Of a DNA stretch of 64,000 nt, positions 47,301 through 57,356 are shown in pieces. This stretch comes from Mytilus galloprovincialis. Taxonomy: Eukaryota; Mollusca; Bivalvia; Mytilida; Mytilidae. Below the pieces are notes generated by a model. It was not told the origin of the DNA and made no database searches. It saw nothing but the letters and a program-made list of their open reading frames with translations. Numbering within the stretch: the first letter of the stretch is position 1; each line of letters starts with the position of its first letter. Location of the stretch: contig NC_134850.1 in NCBI RefSeq assembly GCF_965363235.1, positions 30,530,102 to 30,594,101 on the forward strand. Direction: 5' to 3'. The translations under genes were made by a program, and so were the position numbers.

Positions 47301-47504
47301 TAATAAATCTGTCATTAATTTTTAAATGTGCATTTTATTTTAGCTGCATGGACAGTACCTGATATTAATGTAGATGAAGGAAGAAAAACGAGATCTCAGG
47401 CAAGTGGTGCTGCTAAGCCAGCCATTAAGCGTGATGGAACCATGCAGAAAACCGCCAAGGAAGGAAAAGCTTTTGTAAAGGCCGGAAAAAAATCAAAGAA
47501 ATAA
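35339..47504 (+). CDS. Lysine-rich exon-repeat protein (GTMxxTAK), complete, 5 exons
   Basis: Family not recognised. Coding segments 35339-35395, 36650-36784, 39522-39674, 40163-40286 and 47344-47504 join in phases 0, 0, 0 and 1 to a 209-residue protein. All donors start GT and all acceptors are AG. Exon 1 ends DGTMQVTAK, exon 2 KGTTMVGTAK, exon 3 KAGTMAVTAK, exon 4 TTTMEKTIAE, and exon 5 has RDGTMQKTAKEG before a KKSKK tail. Following exons start EGIGYL, EADRLLG and EGAELLG, so the protein is a series of diverged modules cut at TAK|E. About 36 Lys and 9 Arg against 28 acidic residues, no Cys, one Trp. PAKKTKLAK, PKKAKLAK and KRKAPAAKPAMKK look like nuclear localisation or DNA-contact stretches. 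No signal peptide or membrane segment. A nuclear or chromatin role is inference. ATG has A at -3 and G at +4. Confidence 0.88.
36650..36784 (+). CDS. Gene 2 exon 2
   Basis: 45 codons, EGIGYLESSGKE ... PEPEPPAKKTKLAKGTTMVGTAK region; acceptor tattttcag, donor GTAAGT, both phase 0. Confidence 0.9.
36817..36960 (+). repeat. Dispersed 'aagaaggtgtggtatga.tgcca' repeat
   Basis: Related to 62850-63010 (gaagatgtggtatgattgccat...acgaccttcaaca...aaggcc) and partly to 29712-29760. Noncoding, intron 2 of gene 2. Confidence 0.65.
37040..37262 (+). mobile_element. GGTGGTACC/TTAA family copy, left part
   Basis: Matches 2300-2510 (ttcactaaaattaatttggctcgtttaatt ... gcagtttgacaaaca) up to 'attaaaaca', where the next element interrupts it. 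The remainder resumes at 39447. Confidence 0.75.
37263..39446. mobile_element. TTAA-flanked 2.2-kb non-autonomous element
   Basis: Ends agggaaaattc and gaagtttccct (10 of 11 inverted) are flanked by TTAA at 37259-37262 and 39447-39450. Removing it rejoins 'aaaaca-TTAA-gctgattttacagagttatctccct', the sequence seen uninterrupted at 2509-2540. No open frame over 64 residues, so it needs a transposase in trans; TTAA suggests piggyBac type. Confidence 0.8.
39447..39500 (+). mobile_element. GGTGGTACC/TTAA family copy, right part
   Basis: gctgattttacagagttatc continues the copy interrupted at 37262; its right end is degraded (gttatgtactatct). It stops 22 bp before exon 3. Confidence 0.7.
39522..39674 (+). 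CDS. Gene 2 exon 3
   Basis: 51 codons starting EADRLLGDNRPDADAM and ending PKKAKLAKAGTMAVTAK; acceptor catttacag, donor GTAATA, both phase 0. Most similar to exon 2 at its end. Confidence 0.9.
40163..40286 (+). CDS. Gene 2 exon 4
   Basis: EGAELLGKEKLGDT ... KRKAPAAKPAMKKTTTMEK; acceptor acttacag, donor G|GTATGC, leaves in phase 1, breaking the phase-0 pattern of the earlier introns. Confidence 0.9.
40381..40802 (+). repeat. Diverged direct repeat, two ~120-bp units
   Basis: 'tataggacaatg.tgt.gattaaaaa', 'ccttttgttttcca.ataattaat' and 'aagttcc.ggtcga' occur at 40390-40497 and 40688-40795. Non-coding, start of gene 2 intron 4. Confidence 0.7.
40975..41160. mobile_element. MITE of the TACTGNGGATTCATT family
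   Basis: tactgtgtattcatttatttt at the left and aataaatacacagta at the right are inverted; atatctacggaatcaacgaaattggtatc matches related copies. Confidence 0.7.
41451..42540 (-). mobile_element. Pearl-like element, third copy, inverted
   Basis: Reverse complement of the 14380-15474 layout: hairpin (gcctgcaacttttgttgcag), GGC-triplet run, then tgaccttgacctcattttcatgg units, ending cagtgtgtgcactcttgttt. Very similar to the first copy throughout, so the two are probably recent. Confidence 0.78.
42790..43790 (-). repeat. Large tandem-structured repeat, block 1
   Basis: acaaggtttatgaccac.aaa.gaaggtt at 42931, 43090 and 43250 marks ~160-bp units; then longer units with 'ttcaa.ttggtcca' and 'gggtccaaaattaaac'. 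Open frames of 78-94 residues here are by-products of the repeat. Related to 50790-51190. Confidence 0.75.
43795..43905 (+). repeat. 'attgtgcaatagcaagaaa' array 1
   Basis: Three or four diverged copies of attg(t/c)(g/a)caatagcaagaaat.ttcaattgcacag. Confidence 0.75.
44190..44700 (-). repeat. Large tandem-structured repeat, block 2
   Basis: 44200-44540 repeats 43450-43790 closely, followed by a second attgtgcaatagcaagaaa array (44545-44690). 43925-43985 and 44080-44180 also duplicate each other (tatgttgga.atttgccagacatgactatg). Confidence 0.75.
45446..45655 (+). repeat. Dispersed 'gtggaccgtgaaattgggg' repeat
   Basis: caagaatgtgccccactcgc ... accaaaaactttaacctga ... gacggacggacgg: one unit of the 19998-20550 family, lacking the CTACGATAG end. 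Confidence 0.75.
46227..46395 (+). repeat. ~170-bp repeat with B-box-like tail, copy 1
   Basis: 'cattctgtgtcagaaacctatgctgtgtcaact' through 'cgttcagggttcaaactctgc' to 'ccctgcggagcatctggtt'. Two more copies at 51204-51376 and 51473-51645. ggttcaaactc resembles a pol III B-box. Confidence 0.75.
47344..47504 (+). CDS. Gene 2 exon 5 and stop
   Basis: Acceptor tattttag; reads A-AWTVPDINVDEGRKTRS ... AAKPAIKRDGTMQKTAK ... AGKKSKK, stop TAA at 47502-47504. The preceding intron is 7.1 kb and filled with repeats. Confidence 0.92.
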
Positions 47505-47526
47505 ATGCAGTTTTTTGTCAGACATG

Positions 47527-47532
47527 AATAAA
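47527..47532 (+). terminator. Polyadenylation signal candidate, gene 2
   Basis: AATAAA 23 bp after the stop codon; further AATAAA at 48383 could give a longer 3' UTR. Which is used cannot be read from sequence. Confidence 0.5.
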
Positions 47533-47559
47533 TGTACATTTTGTATTTATATTCTGTAC

Positions 47560-49120
47560 CCATACAGTTTTGTATCTGACATTAAAATATTTTTCCTTCA
47601 TTTTGTAAAAATATTCAGTATGTACTCTGTAAGAGTAGAATAGTTCTTTGTTTCTTATAAATATTTTTATGAAAGTGCTTTGACAATGAACTCCTTCCCA
47701 AAGTCATTAATGAAATTATTGAACAGCAAATGATTTTTTGTTGATTAAATTTTTTTACCTTTTTGATTGACAAGATTTGTTTTAACAACTTTTGACTACC
47801 AATGGGGTTTACCTGGTTGGCCACAATCGTTAGAAGCTATGCATTTGAAAGTTGCTTTGCTGTTTTAAAGAAACAAAGAACTGTTTTACTCAGTTACCTG
47901 GTCTTAATTGTTGTCGTCTGCTTGTGACATAGTATATCAGTATAATGTTGTTTCACCTGTATGTAGATATAAATGAAAGGCAGCAATACATCCTCATTGT
48001 CATGGAGTGCCTGATGTTCACTTCCATACATCGTATCTTATTGTAACTATTTTTATTTTTAGTCCAGCTGGTTTTGTTTATCACTGCTGTGTAGTAAAAC
48101 AACTGTTTCAAAATTTAAAGCATTATGGGTAATTTCATGGTTTGTTCCCAAAACTGAAAAAAATGTCAAGTCATTGGTTGAATTTCATTTTTGCAGGACA
48201 TTGTCAGCCAATCACAGGGTTTGGTGTAAGCTTTTTGAAAATATTACCCAGAATGCATTAAATTCTGAAATGGCAAATAGACACATACTCATCATTTACA
48301 CAATAAATCAGGAAATCCCATTGTTTCATGTAAATAATGTCAACCACTGTTATGCAGTTTGTATGCATGTTGCATGTGTATGAATAAATTTTAAGATTAC
48401 CTTTTTAAAAAAATAATGAATTTGATAAAAATGACTATTTGATCAAAGGTTTCATTGGTAAGAATGGCAAATTAACAAGCTCATACACCTACTTCTCTTT
48501 TAACAACTGACAAATGAACTACATGTATTTTGCAACATATTTACATTTTTGTTAATGCTTTTTTACTAGTATATATGTTAAAGTTCTTTATTAAATATTT
48601 ATAATTAAGAGTTGTGCTTTTTTATTTCATTTACCGCAAATATTTTAAAGATTTTTTTTATATATTTCTAACCGCTATATACAGTTTTTGAGTAAAACCA
48701 GATTTTTGAAATGTAGGGGGAAAAGATTCTAATATATTTTTCCAATAAAGATGAATAGAATATTGTAGAATTACTTCATAAAGCAGTTAAGCTACCATTT
48801 AGATAGAATACTTAACACATTGAAGTTGCTGAATATGGAATATTTTTCCCCAATATATTATAAGATTCTCTGACAAATAGAAAGGTTTCCCACATTCCCA
48901 TGAAGTTTGGTATGCATTGCGTATGTAATTAATGTAAATTTTAAGAATCTTCCGTAAATGCATTTGTAATTGTATGGGAACAGCTGTAAAACATTGTCTA
49001 TATTGTATCTCGGGGTAGCAGAGCTACATAGAAGTTAATATTGAGATGATTTCATGAGAAAGTTTGTAAAAAAAAAATGATTTTAAATTTATATAATTAA
49101 ATGTTAAAGAATCGGCCATA
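47560..49120. other. Downstream of gene 2, nothing recognised
   Basis: AT-rich sequence, possibly a long 3' UTR (AATAAA at 48383). Short open frames (47615-47824 minus, 48174-48383 plus) have no recognisable domain. Confidence 0.4.
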
Positions 49121-49121
49121 T

Positions 49122-49340
49122 CATGATTCATATTTTATTTCACAACAAATGTACCATGATTCACATTTTTATTTCACAACAAATGTACCATGATTCACAT
49201 TTTTATTTTACAACAAATGTATCATGAATCACATTTTTATTTCACTACAAATGTACCATGATTCACATTTTTATTATACTACAAATGTATCATGATTCAC
49301 ATTTTTATTTCACTACAAATGTACCATGATTCACATTTTA
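49122..49340 (+). repeat. ~34-bp minisatellite, six to seven units
   Basis: catgattcacatttttattt followed by cacaacaaatgtac, repeated from 49122 with small substitutions (cactac, atcatg). Confidence 0.92.
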
Positions 49341-50789
49341 TCAAAACATAATGGCAGTATCTATTAATAATGGTACCGTTACATAAGTGTAGAGTAATTC
49401 ATGATTACATGTGAAATTATTTGTGTTTAACTTTTTGTTAAAACCTTTTTATTTCTTTTGTTTGTTTTGGTTTGTTTATGTGTTCAAGAGAAACATAACA
49501 CAGTTTATGTTTCTTTTTTTACCTTCTATATCCGAACAAATACAATTTTTACAGAAAATTTATGTTGACCTTTTTACAAATTTTATTTTGTTGAAAGCAT
49601 TTTAAAAGTTGTATATTCTTTTTCATGTTGAGCATGTTAAATTTCTCAAAAAGATTGTTTGCTCAGTTTATGCTAGAAAAGAATGGGCCATTTTGAAAAA
49701 ACGACAGTGTGAAAATAGAAATTTTCAAGATATTGACAATCTTGTTGGGACTATTCTATTATAATTGAAACAATGTACTTTTTAACAACATACTTTCTAT
49801 AGGCAACTTTTGATATATCCATTTGACATACCATCATTCTTTGTCCACAATGTCCAAAAACAGAAAATGTTTTAATTGAATAGTCCTGACTTGTTTACAT
49901 GAAATTTTTAGAAATTTAATTTAATTATATAATTTTATTTAAGTGTGATATGTTTACCTGTGATTTTGTAGATGCAATGTTATTTGAATAAAAGGAAGAT
50001 TTATAGTTTTATCTTAGTTATTCTCTTTTAGGGGTCCATAGGAGACCTGTTGTAATGCAAATTTTTGGTCTCTATCAAACATTCTTCCATTTTTTTAGCA
50101 GTCCCAATATTCTACCTGTTAAATTTATATGTTTAAGATACCGTCTTGGTGGTCTTGTGGTAAAGTTCTCCTTGAGTGAGAGAGTTCAAGTGTTCGAACT
50201 CCGGTCCGGTCAAACCAAAGACTTAAAAATAGTTATTTGCTGCTTCTACGCTAAGCCTGTCCCATTAGGAAGTTAGAGCAAAGACTTTTAGGCTTGAAGT
50301 CAGGATGATGACTCCGGGTAAGGTGATGTGTCTATCTTCAGACTGTTCTCTTGTGAACTACCGTAGCATGTAAAATATCTGGTTCAGCGTGTGGGTGTAG
50401 TACAAAGCTGGGTTAATATAAACATTACATTAACATGTTAATATGCCTCTGTTGGTTAAGCAGCCATCCATTATCATTATACGTTTATGTGCTGTTTGTC
50501 TGAATAATTATGAAATAATTACCACAGAAATTTAAGCAAACCACAAAGAATCAAGTTCTTCTCTGTTTTGAAAGAAAACATGTACTTGAAATAAACAATG
50601 TATTAGCCTCTGTTTCTTGTTTACAGAATTGAAAATTAGGGGTTGAAATATAAGGAAGAGAGATTAATGGGATGCTTCTATACTACTATAGGATGAAACC
50701 AATTTCATTGAGGTGAAACAATACGAAGTCGAAATATTTGTGATATGATGTCCTGTGGATTCATTTATTTTCGTGTGTTCTAATTTTCG

Positions 50790-51190
50790 TAGATTTGGTT
50801 GTATATTGGTATCACGTTGGCATCCTCGTCGGTCGTCCGAAGACATTTGGTTTTCGAACTCTAACTTTAGTAAAAGTAAATAGAAATCTATGAAATAAAC
50901 ACAAGGTTTATGACCATAAAAGGAAGGTTGGGATTGATTTTGGGTGTTTTGGTCCCAACAGATTAGGAATTTTGGGCCAAAAAGGGCCCAAATAAGCATT
51001 TTTCTTGGTTTTTGTGCAATAACTTTAGTATAAGGTAATAGAAATCTATGAAATTTTAACACAAGGTTTATGACCACAAAAGGAAGGTTGGGATTGATTT
51101 TGGGAGTTTGGTCCCAATGAATTAGTGGAAAAAAATTCAATAGATGGGGTTCTTCAATATGCTGAATCTAACAATGTATTTAGATTTTTA
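50790..51190 (-). repeat. Tandem-structured repeat related to block 1
   Basis: acaaggtttatgacca.aaaaggaaggttgggattgattttggg at 50891 and 51060, preceded by tggtatcacgttgg.atcctcgtc. A 158-residue minus-strand frame (50664-51140) is made of this repeat. Confidence 0.75.
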
Positions 51191-51203
51191 ACATTTTTTT
51201 TTA

Positions 51204-51376
51204 AGTTCATTAGACCACATTCATTCTGTGTCAGAAACCTATGCTGTGTCAACTATTTAATCACAATCCAAATTTAGAGCGGAATCCAGCTTGAATGTTG
51301 TGTCCATACTTGCCCCAACCGTTCAGGGTTCAACCTCTGCGGTCGTATAAAGCTGTGCCCTGCGGAGCATCTGGTT
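51204..51376 (+). repeat. ~170-bp repeat with B-box-like tail, copy 2
   Basis: Same landmarks as 46227-46395; ggttcaacctc and gtcgtataaagctg in the tail. Confidence 0.8.
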
Positions 51377-51472
51377 TCAGATTTCAGAAATGAAAAAGAA
51401 AATTTCCTCGAATATCAAAGGATTAATATTCAACAGCATAGTGAATTGTTCAAAAGCCAAAAAAGCATTTTA

Positions 51473-51645
51473 GGTTCATTAGACCACATTCATTCTGTGT
51501 CAGAAACCTATGCTGTGTCAACTATTTAATCACAATCCAAATTCAGAGCTGTATCCACTTTGAATGTTGTGTCCATACTAGCCCCAACCGTTCAGGGTTC
51601 GACCTCTGTGGTCGTATAAAGCTGCGCCCTGCGGAGCATCTGGTT
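51473..51645 (+). repeat. ~170-bp repeat with B-box-like tail, copy 3
   Basis: 269 bp after copy 2 in the same orientation; ggttcgacctc is closest to the B-box consensus. Confidence 0.8.
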
Positions 51646-52045
51646 TTAAATAAACTCTGCATAAACTCAACAAGTGTAAAATTTAAGTGAATTCGTTAAT
51701 TTAGTTCATTTCTTATTTCGATATGACGTATATTTCTCCTCTTAGTTCAACAGAAAAAGGTACCTTTACAAAAATGCATGCTTCTTAGAAAGCAGATTGT
51801 GAGCTTAAATGAACGGTGACCCCATTTTTTTTATTTAATTTTATCTATTTTAATAAAAAAATGTGTAATTCTCAAAATCGGTGTTCTGTTTCCATGGAAA
51901 CTGGTAGTTTGATTTAAGAATAATGATCAATAAATAATTGTTTTCTTTACTTTGTTTCAATATTTAGATGTTGTACAAGCTAAAAAGACACAATCAAATG
52001 ATTTGTGCTATAAGAACATGAAAATAATTTAGCTTATTGTAATGC

Positions 52046-52372
52046 CTCGTTCACACAGACATTTAATTCGAATTGAATTTGAATCAAATGCGAATCGAAT
52101 TCGCTTATCGCGTTCACACACCCTTCTTTTATAATTCGAATTGATTCGATTTAACTAATTCGCATTAGAAATACGTTTTTGTTAATACGAATTAAAAGCT
52201 AACATCGTTTGGACAGTAAAGCGAATTTGACTCGCATTGCAATTTGAATTAGAATTGACGTTAGGACGTAAAACGTTTCGAATGCGAATTTAACTAATTC
52301 GAATTACTTAATACGAATCGAATTCGAATTAGTTAATACGAATCGAATTCGAATTATGTGTGAACTCAGGAT
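52046..52372. mobile_element. GAATTCGAATT-rich element with GTTCACACA ends
   Basis: cgttcacacagacatttaattcgaatt at the left and aattcgaattatgtgtgaact at the right are inverted. The interior carries repeated aattcg/cgaatt in both orientations. 327 bp, non-coding. Confidence 0.65.
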
Positions 52373-53949
52373 AAGATAAAAAAAAATGCCCCCCCAAAAA
52401 AAAAAAAAGAGACAAAAATTATTTTTTTTCTGAAAAACCTAAAGGAGGCTACAAACGATTATTTTTTATATGTAATAGACAAAGGTCCAATGAACAAATG
52501 CAAACAAACAGGTTATCCATAGGACCCTGCTCTTGGAAGAAAATAGAATTTGAAAAACGTAATTTTCGCTCCTTTTAAGAAAATGAAAAACTGCAACAAT
52601 TGGTTGCCATGGAAACAAAAGTTGACATAGTTGCAACTTCTGTTTATCAACTTTAATTTTTAGAACAAATGTGGAACTATGATAACATATATTTGTTTTA
52701 TCAAAATTAATTAGCAGTTTATAAAAAAATCTGTGATGAAAAACAGAATTTTTTAAGGTTTTCGGACTGAAATTAAAGGGTTGTTATGGTGCCATTGTAA
52801 CCATAGCAACCAAATGTACAACACATTTGTAATTGTTATTTTTCTTAGTTTCTTATCAAAATACAACACATGAAGCCCAAAAAAGTCAATTTGACAACTA
52901 TCACTGTATAACCCTCTGCATGATTCTTAGGTGGAGCCATACTTAAGTATACGATAAAGTTCATTTGAAGAAAAAAATGGTTTATACCCATGAGCCCCTT
53001 TAAGACAGTATCATCAGCATATCAAACGACAAACAATTTAAAATAAACGTTTAACTCTTTCTTACTCATCAGAGATAGTGCACAAACCTTCTTTATTATT
53101 ATTCTGTAAAATCAATTCCAGATCGTTAAGATAAATAGATAAAGTGAAGGAGAGAGATTCTCTCCCTGCCTAACTCAAATGGAACAAGGTTAAAATTCAT
53201 AAAAATCTGATCCAAAGTGAATACGTGATTTGATATTATTGTAAATGTTGATAATAACATTATACATCTTTCCGTTAATCGAAGAGACCAGACTGCAAAA
53301 CAGTATCAAAAGCTTTCACTTAGTCCACTAGTCAGTGCACAATATAGTTTCTTCTTATTCCTCTGAAAGTACTCACCTTTACTGACTGTTTATAAAGCTG
53401 TTAAAGAATTTGGGTCAATAACTCCAACCTACAGCAATGGCAGCAATAATTGATTAAAAAGCAACTTTTATAAAAAAAAAATAATAGAACAATTCTACAA
53501 ATTCCTCCAAAGTATATATTGCAATACAATGTACAAATATGGTAACTGAAAAGTAAACTCAGTGATTTTTACACCAAAAACAAAATATATATAAGTCAAT
53601 ATGAAGTCTTCAAAAATGTGTTCAACAATGTTGCTTGGCGTTCATATTTTGTCCAACAAAAACCTAATTAATGCCCATCAAACAAGACAATATGTTTTTG
53701 TGTTAAATTAATTGCAGTTAAAAGAAAGGCTCGATAAGGTATTATGATGCTTCTTGAAACCTCGAGAAACAGGTTGTTTTTGTGCCTTTTGTGTACTGAA
53801 TTCTTGTAAGAAAATTCAGAGGTCAAGTTCAGATTAAACCTGCAAGACAGTAATGTACGAATGAACATCTTACAATCATTGCATGACCATATATAGTTGG
53901 TCTATTGTTGAAGTTTTTGAGAACAAACATAATTACAAAATTACATTAA

Positions 53950-54641
53950 AGGGGCACTAGCTACGAGATAAATAAAAAGTCTAAAGTTTGATTTTTTTCT
54001 GTTCAATCAATAATGAAAGTGAAATAGTGAAATAACACAATTCGCTTTTTGCAGCCAAAAAGGTTCAATTTTGTCAAATTACGCTAAGAAACATTGATAA
54101 TTAGTAATTCACTTGCAAGTGAATTAGTCCACATCTTTAAATCCGTATTCATGTGAACTTCAATTTAATTCCTAGCTGGAGATTGACAACGCATGCATTG
54201 TACGTGTACTGGTTATTTAAAGAAAAAAGAATGTCAACAATGAAAGTGAAACTACGATAAATCATTTAATTACTAATTCGATGCACATAAAATCATTCTT
54301 ATACGGTTAAAAACAATGAGAAACATCTATTTTTAATCTATAAAATAAAATCAAACAGATCTATAAAAATCCAATTGCGCGTGTTGGTTTAATCTATTCA
54401 TATCTTTATTTATGTTTTAATTACGTGGCTTATATGGTCATCTGAGGTCAACTCGATAGGTAATTAGATGGCGTCTGGACTAAAATACACACGAAACGAA
54501 CCTATATATTATCTACCATATACTCTATAAACTGTTTATTTTAGACTTTCGATAGTTTGGATAAATGTTTTACATTGTTATTTATCAAATATGATAATTT
54601 GAGTCAAATCGGTGACCATGAATTTGACAGCTAGTGCCCCT
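53950..54641. mobile_element. TTAA-flanked MITE with AGGGGCACTAGCT ends
   Basis: aggggcactagct and agctagtgcccct are a perfect 13-bp inverted pair flanked by TTAA on both sides. 692 bp, non-coding; removing it rejoins 'tacattaaacattgaccgatgaacc', the pearl-like unit order. Confidence 0.85.
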
Positions 54642-54784
54642 TTAAACATTGACCGATGAACCATAAAACCGAGTACAAGGTCAGATAAACTCTGCCACAC
54701 AGCACGTGCACCATGCAATCATTCCATAAACCAAACTGATAGTTGATCGATCTGTAGTTTATATGTTCCTTATATGTCCTAACT

Positions 54785-55090
54785 ACAATCCCCTTCCCTT
54801 TTCATGAATGAGACCTACAGAATTAGACTATTTACCGGCTTTGTAATAACATAAGCAACACGACGGGTGCCACATGTGGAGCAGGATCTGCTTACCCTTC
54901 CGAAGCACCTGAGATCACCCGCAGTTTTTGATGGGGTTCGTGTTGCTTAAGTCTTTACAGTTGTCTATGTTGCTTATTGAGTACTATTATTTGTCTGTTC
55001 GTCTTTTTCTTTTTTAGCCATAGCGTTGTCAGTTTATTTTTTGATCTATGAGTTGGACTGACACTTTGGTATCTTTCGCCCCTCCTTTAT
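54785..55090 (+). repeat. Retroelement-like tail, copy 2
   Basis: Same order as 32395-32690 (acacgacgggtgccacat, gcaggatctgcttaccc, ttttagccatagcgtt, ggtatctttcgcc). Confidence 0.7.
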
Positions 55091-56027
55091 AGTATTTGAG
55101 AAACAAACCAAACCATGAAAACAATATCAATATCAGGTGAGCCCTGCCAGACAGACATGTTCACCTAACAATCTAATCATTCTAGATACCAAATTTGTCC
55201 TATGATATAAGACATAAATTACATTAAATAAACGTTTTTTATCGGATAATATTATATAGGACTATCTACCCAGCCAGTAATGGAACGACCATTCAGTGAT
55301 ATTCTGGGGTTGGGGTGGGGGCAGGAGGATTTGTTTTGGATCGGTTATTTATTTTTGTAAACTAAGAGGACAGATTATCTATTTTCTGCACTTTTTAAGC
55401 AAGGTTTTTCATTTTCATTAAAGCAAGGGACTGATTATCTATTTTCACAATTACATTTATAATAAACGAAAAAAAAAATAAACAATTTTTAAATTATTTG
55501 TTTATTATAAATAATACATGTATTGTAAAGTCATTAAGTACCATTTGATCAGAATTAATCATCATCCTCTGCAGAATTGAATCTTCTATAATCTCATCTG
55601 CATATACATCGTGTTGCATATACAGTACATGTATTAAAGTTTGGTTGTAACGAGCCTTTTTTAAGTATTGGCAAACATGTTTCGCCGAGTGAAGCGAGGC
55701 AAAAACAATTTGAAAGGGTTTTAGAGCCGCAGAAGGCCTGAGAAGCTATAGAACAAATGATGCTGAATCATGCTTTCTGGGTGTTCTCCAGATCCCTTCT
55801 TAATCTGAAAATGCGTGAACACAATTTGATATGGAGACAAGCGTTTGGTTTTGAAATTTCCTTCATGAGGCATTTACCTCAATGTAGTTGCGGCCCTGTA
55901 ATAAAAGCGAGGTAAGTGTACCTGAGAAAATATATCTCAAGTTAAATGGAACCAAATTTTCAGACATTTCAAGTATATTCAAATAACATTTATACTTTTA
56001 TTATTTAAAGATTTGGGAAGTATTTCC

Positions 56028-56260
56028 CGATTTTTTTTTTTTTTTGGAAAAAAGATAAATTTATGTAGAATCTGGTGCCATCTCATACTTTCGATTAGAC
56101 CTGCTGAGTTCAGTATTTATTTTCATACATATTTTCAAAATCCCCCCCCCCCCTTTTACACACACACACACACACCAGAATATCAAATGGTCGTCCCCTA
56201 AACAAGTGCCCCTAAACGTCATTTTGTTAAAAAAAAAAAAACAAAAAAAAAAAAAACCGT
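56028..56260 (+). repeat. Homopolymer and CA-repeat cluster
   Basis: Poly-T (56033-56045), poly-C (56142-56153), (CA)n (56159-56176) and two poly-A runs (56229-56256) within 230 bp. Confidence 0.85.
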
Positions 56261-56409
56261 TAGTCGTCATTATAAGGTACCCCTGGGAATGAACCGCCAT
56301 TTCCAACCGCTTGTATCAATCTATGTGTTTGAGCTTTTGATTTGGGCAATATTGATATGGAACTTTCACGGTTTTAAATTTTCTGACTGGATTTCGGTAT
56401 TTTTATTAT

Positions 56410-56900
56410 TATGCTTATGAGGGTAGTAATCATAATGCCCACCGTCAGGCGTCAAACGGTCATTTTCGGCTACCGTTAGCGTCAAAGTGATTAAAATTTT
56501 ATCGTGATTCGTCAAAATATCCTTTTCGTGATTCGTCTGTCAGAGGTCTCAAATAATTATCGTCACCGTTATTTTTGCAAAAAAATTAACGTGATTTGTC
56601 AAACTCATTTGACTTGTTATCGTTTAAAAGAAAGTGCATATCGGAGGGTTTGTATGGGGTTAAATGATTAAAGAATAATTATTAGTGCCCTTAAAAAATG
56701 AAGATTAGAGAATAACCGGCAAAAAAAATGAAGACTAGAGAAAAAAAGAAAAAAGGGGTTTATTTTTTGAAGATTAGAGAAAAAAAGGGGTGAAAATTAA
56801 ATGTTTACAGAATAACAGACCCTCATATTTTATCGTCATGTACCATAAATTACCGTTAACGTCATTTGGCGAGAATTTTTAACGTTATTCGTCTTGAAGG
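56410..56900. repeat. Scattered CGTGATTCGTCA-type motifs
   Basis: tcgtgattcgtc occurs at least twice (56502, 56527) with many relatives (aacgtgatttgtc, aacgttattcgtc, taccgttaacgtca). Also 'gaagattagagaa' three times (56699-56780). Non-coding. Confidence 0.55.
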
Positions 56901-57230
56901 TACTCACATTACCGGCCTCGCCTATGGGACCCACCAAAAACCCCTATTCAGTGAAAATGTATTCACGCGGGAAAATCAGAAATATTATGTCAAAATTTGA
57001 AAAAGCGGGAAACCACGGGAAACGAACATCGGAAGCAAATCCGACGATGAAAGTAAACCCAAACGTTGAAACGACGCATGCTCTACTTTATTAAAACATG
57101 AAAAGGAACACCTTTTTGAAACAACAACGAATGTTAACCCTTGCAATTTTCAAATAAAAATGTTACTTGTTAAAAAAAATCCGGCAATATGCCTATATTT
57201 ATCTATTTTTTTTCGGCGGATTGATTTGTG

Positions 57231-57238
57231 TGACGTCA
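57231..57238 (+). promoter_or_regulatory. Full CRE palindrome upstream of gene 3
   Basis: TGACGTCA 77 bp before the gene 3 ATG, a complete CREB/ATF consensus. Placement is suitable for a proximal promoter if the 5' UTR is short. Confidence 0.45.
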
Positions 57239-57307
57239 TAAAACGTTTAAGTGCGTTCTAGTTGAAGGAATGGCGGGCCATTGATAAATGAATTCATCTT
57301 TTTCACA

Positions 57308-57356
57308 ATGAATATAATTTATAAAAGTCAGCTCTTTGCCATCTGTTTGTATATTG
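57308..57356 (+). CDS. Gene 3 exon 1 (signal peptide, first part)
   Basis: ATG with A at -3, 16 codons plus G, donor GTAAGT. Joins exon 2 as ..LYI-V-PLIYA, which completes a hydrophobic core. Confidence 0.72.

Larger units (their letters stand above)
53811..55210 (+). mobile_element. Pearl-like remnant with two insertions
   Basis: Fragments 53811-53945, 54646-54765 and 55108-55205 match consecutive pearl-like units (aacctgcaagacag.. / cattgaccgatgaacc.. / gccagacagacatgttcacc). They are separated by a TTAA-flanked MITE and by a retroelement-like tail. Confidence 0.65.

Noticed and set aside
49122..49340. CRISPR-like array
   Set aside because: Units are contiguous ~34-bp repeats without unique spacers, in a eukaryotic genome; a minisatellite.
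50664..51140. 158-residue minus-strand open frame
   Set aside because: Made of dispersed tandem-structured repeat (same phrases as 42790-43260); no conserved protein domain.
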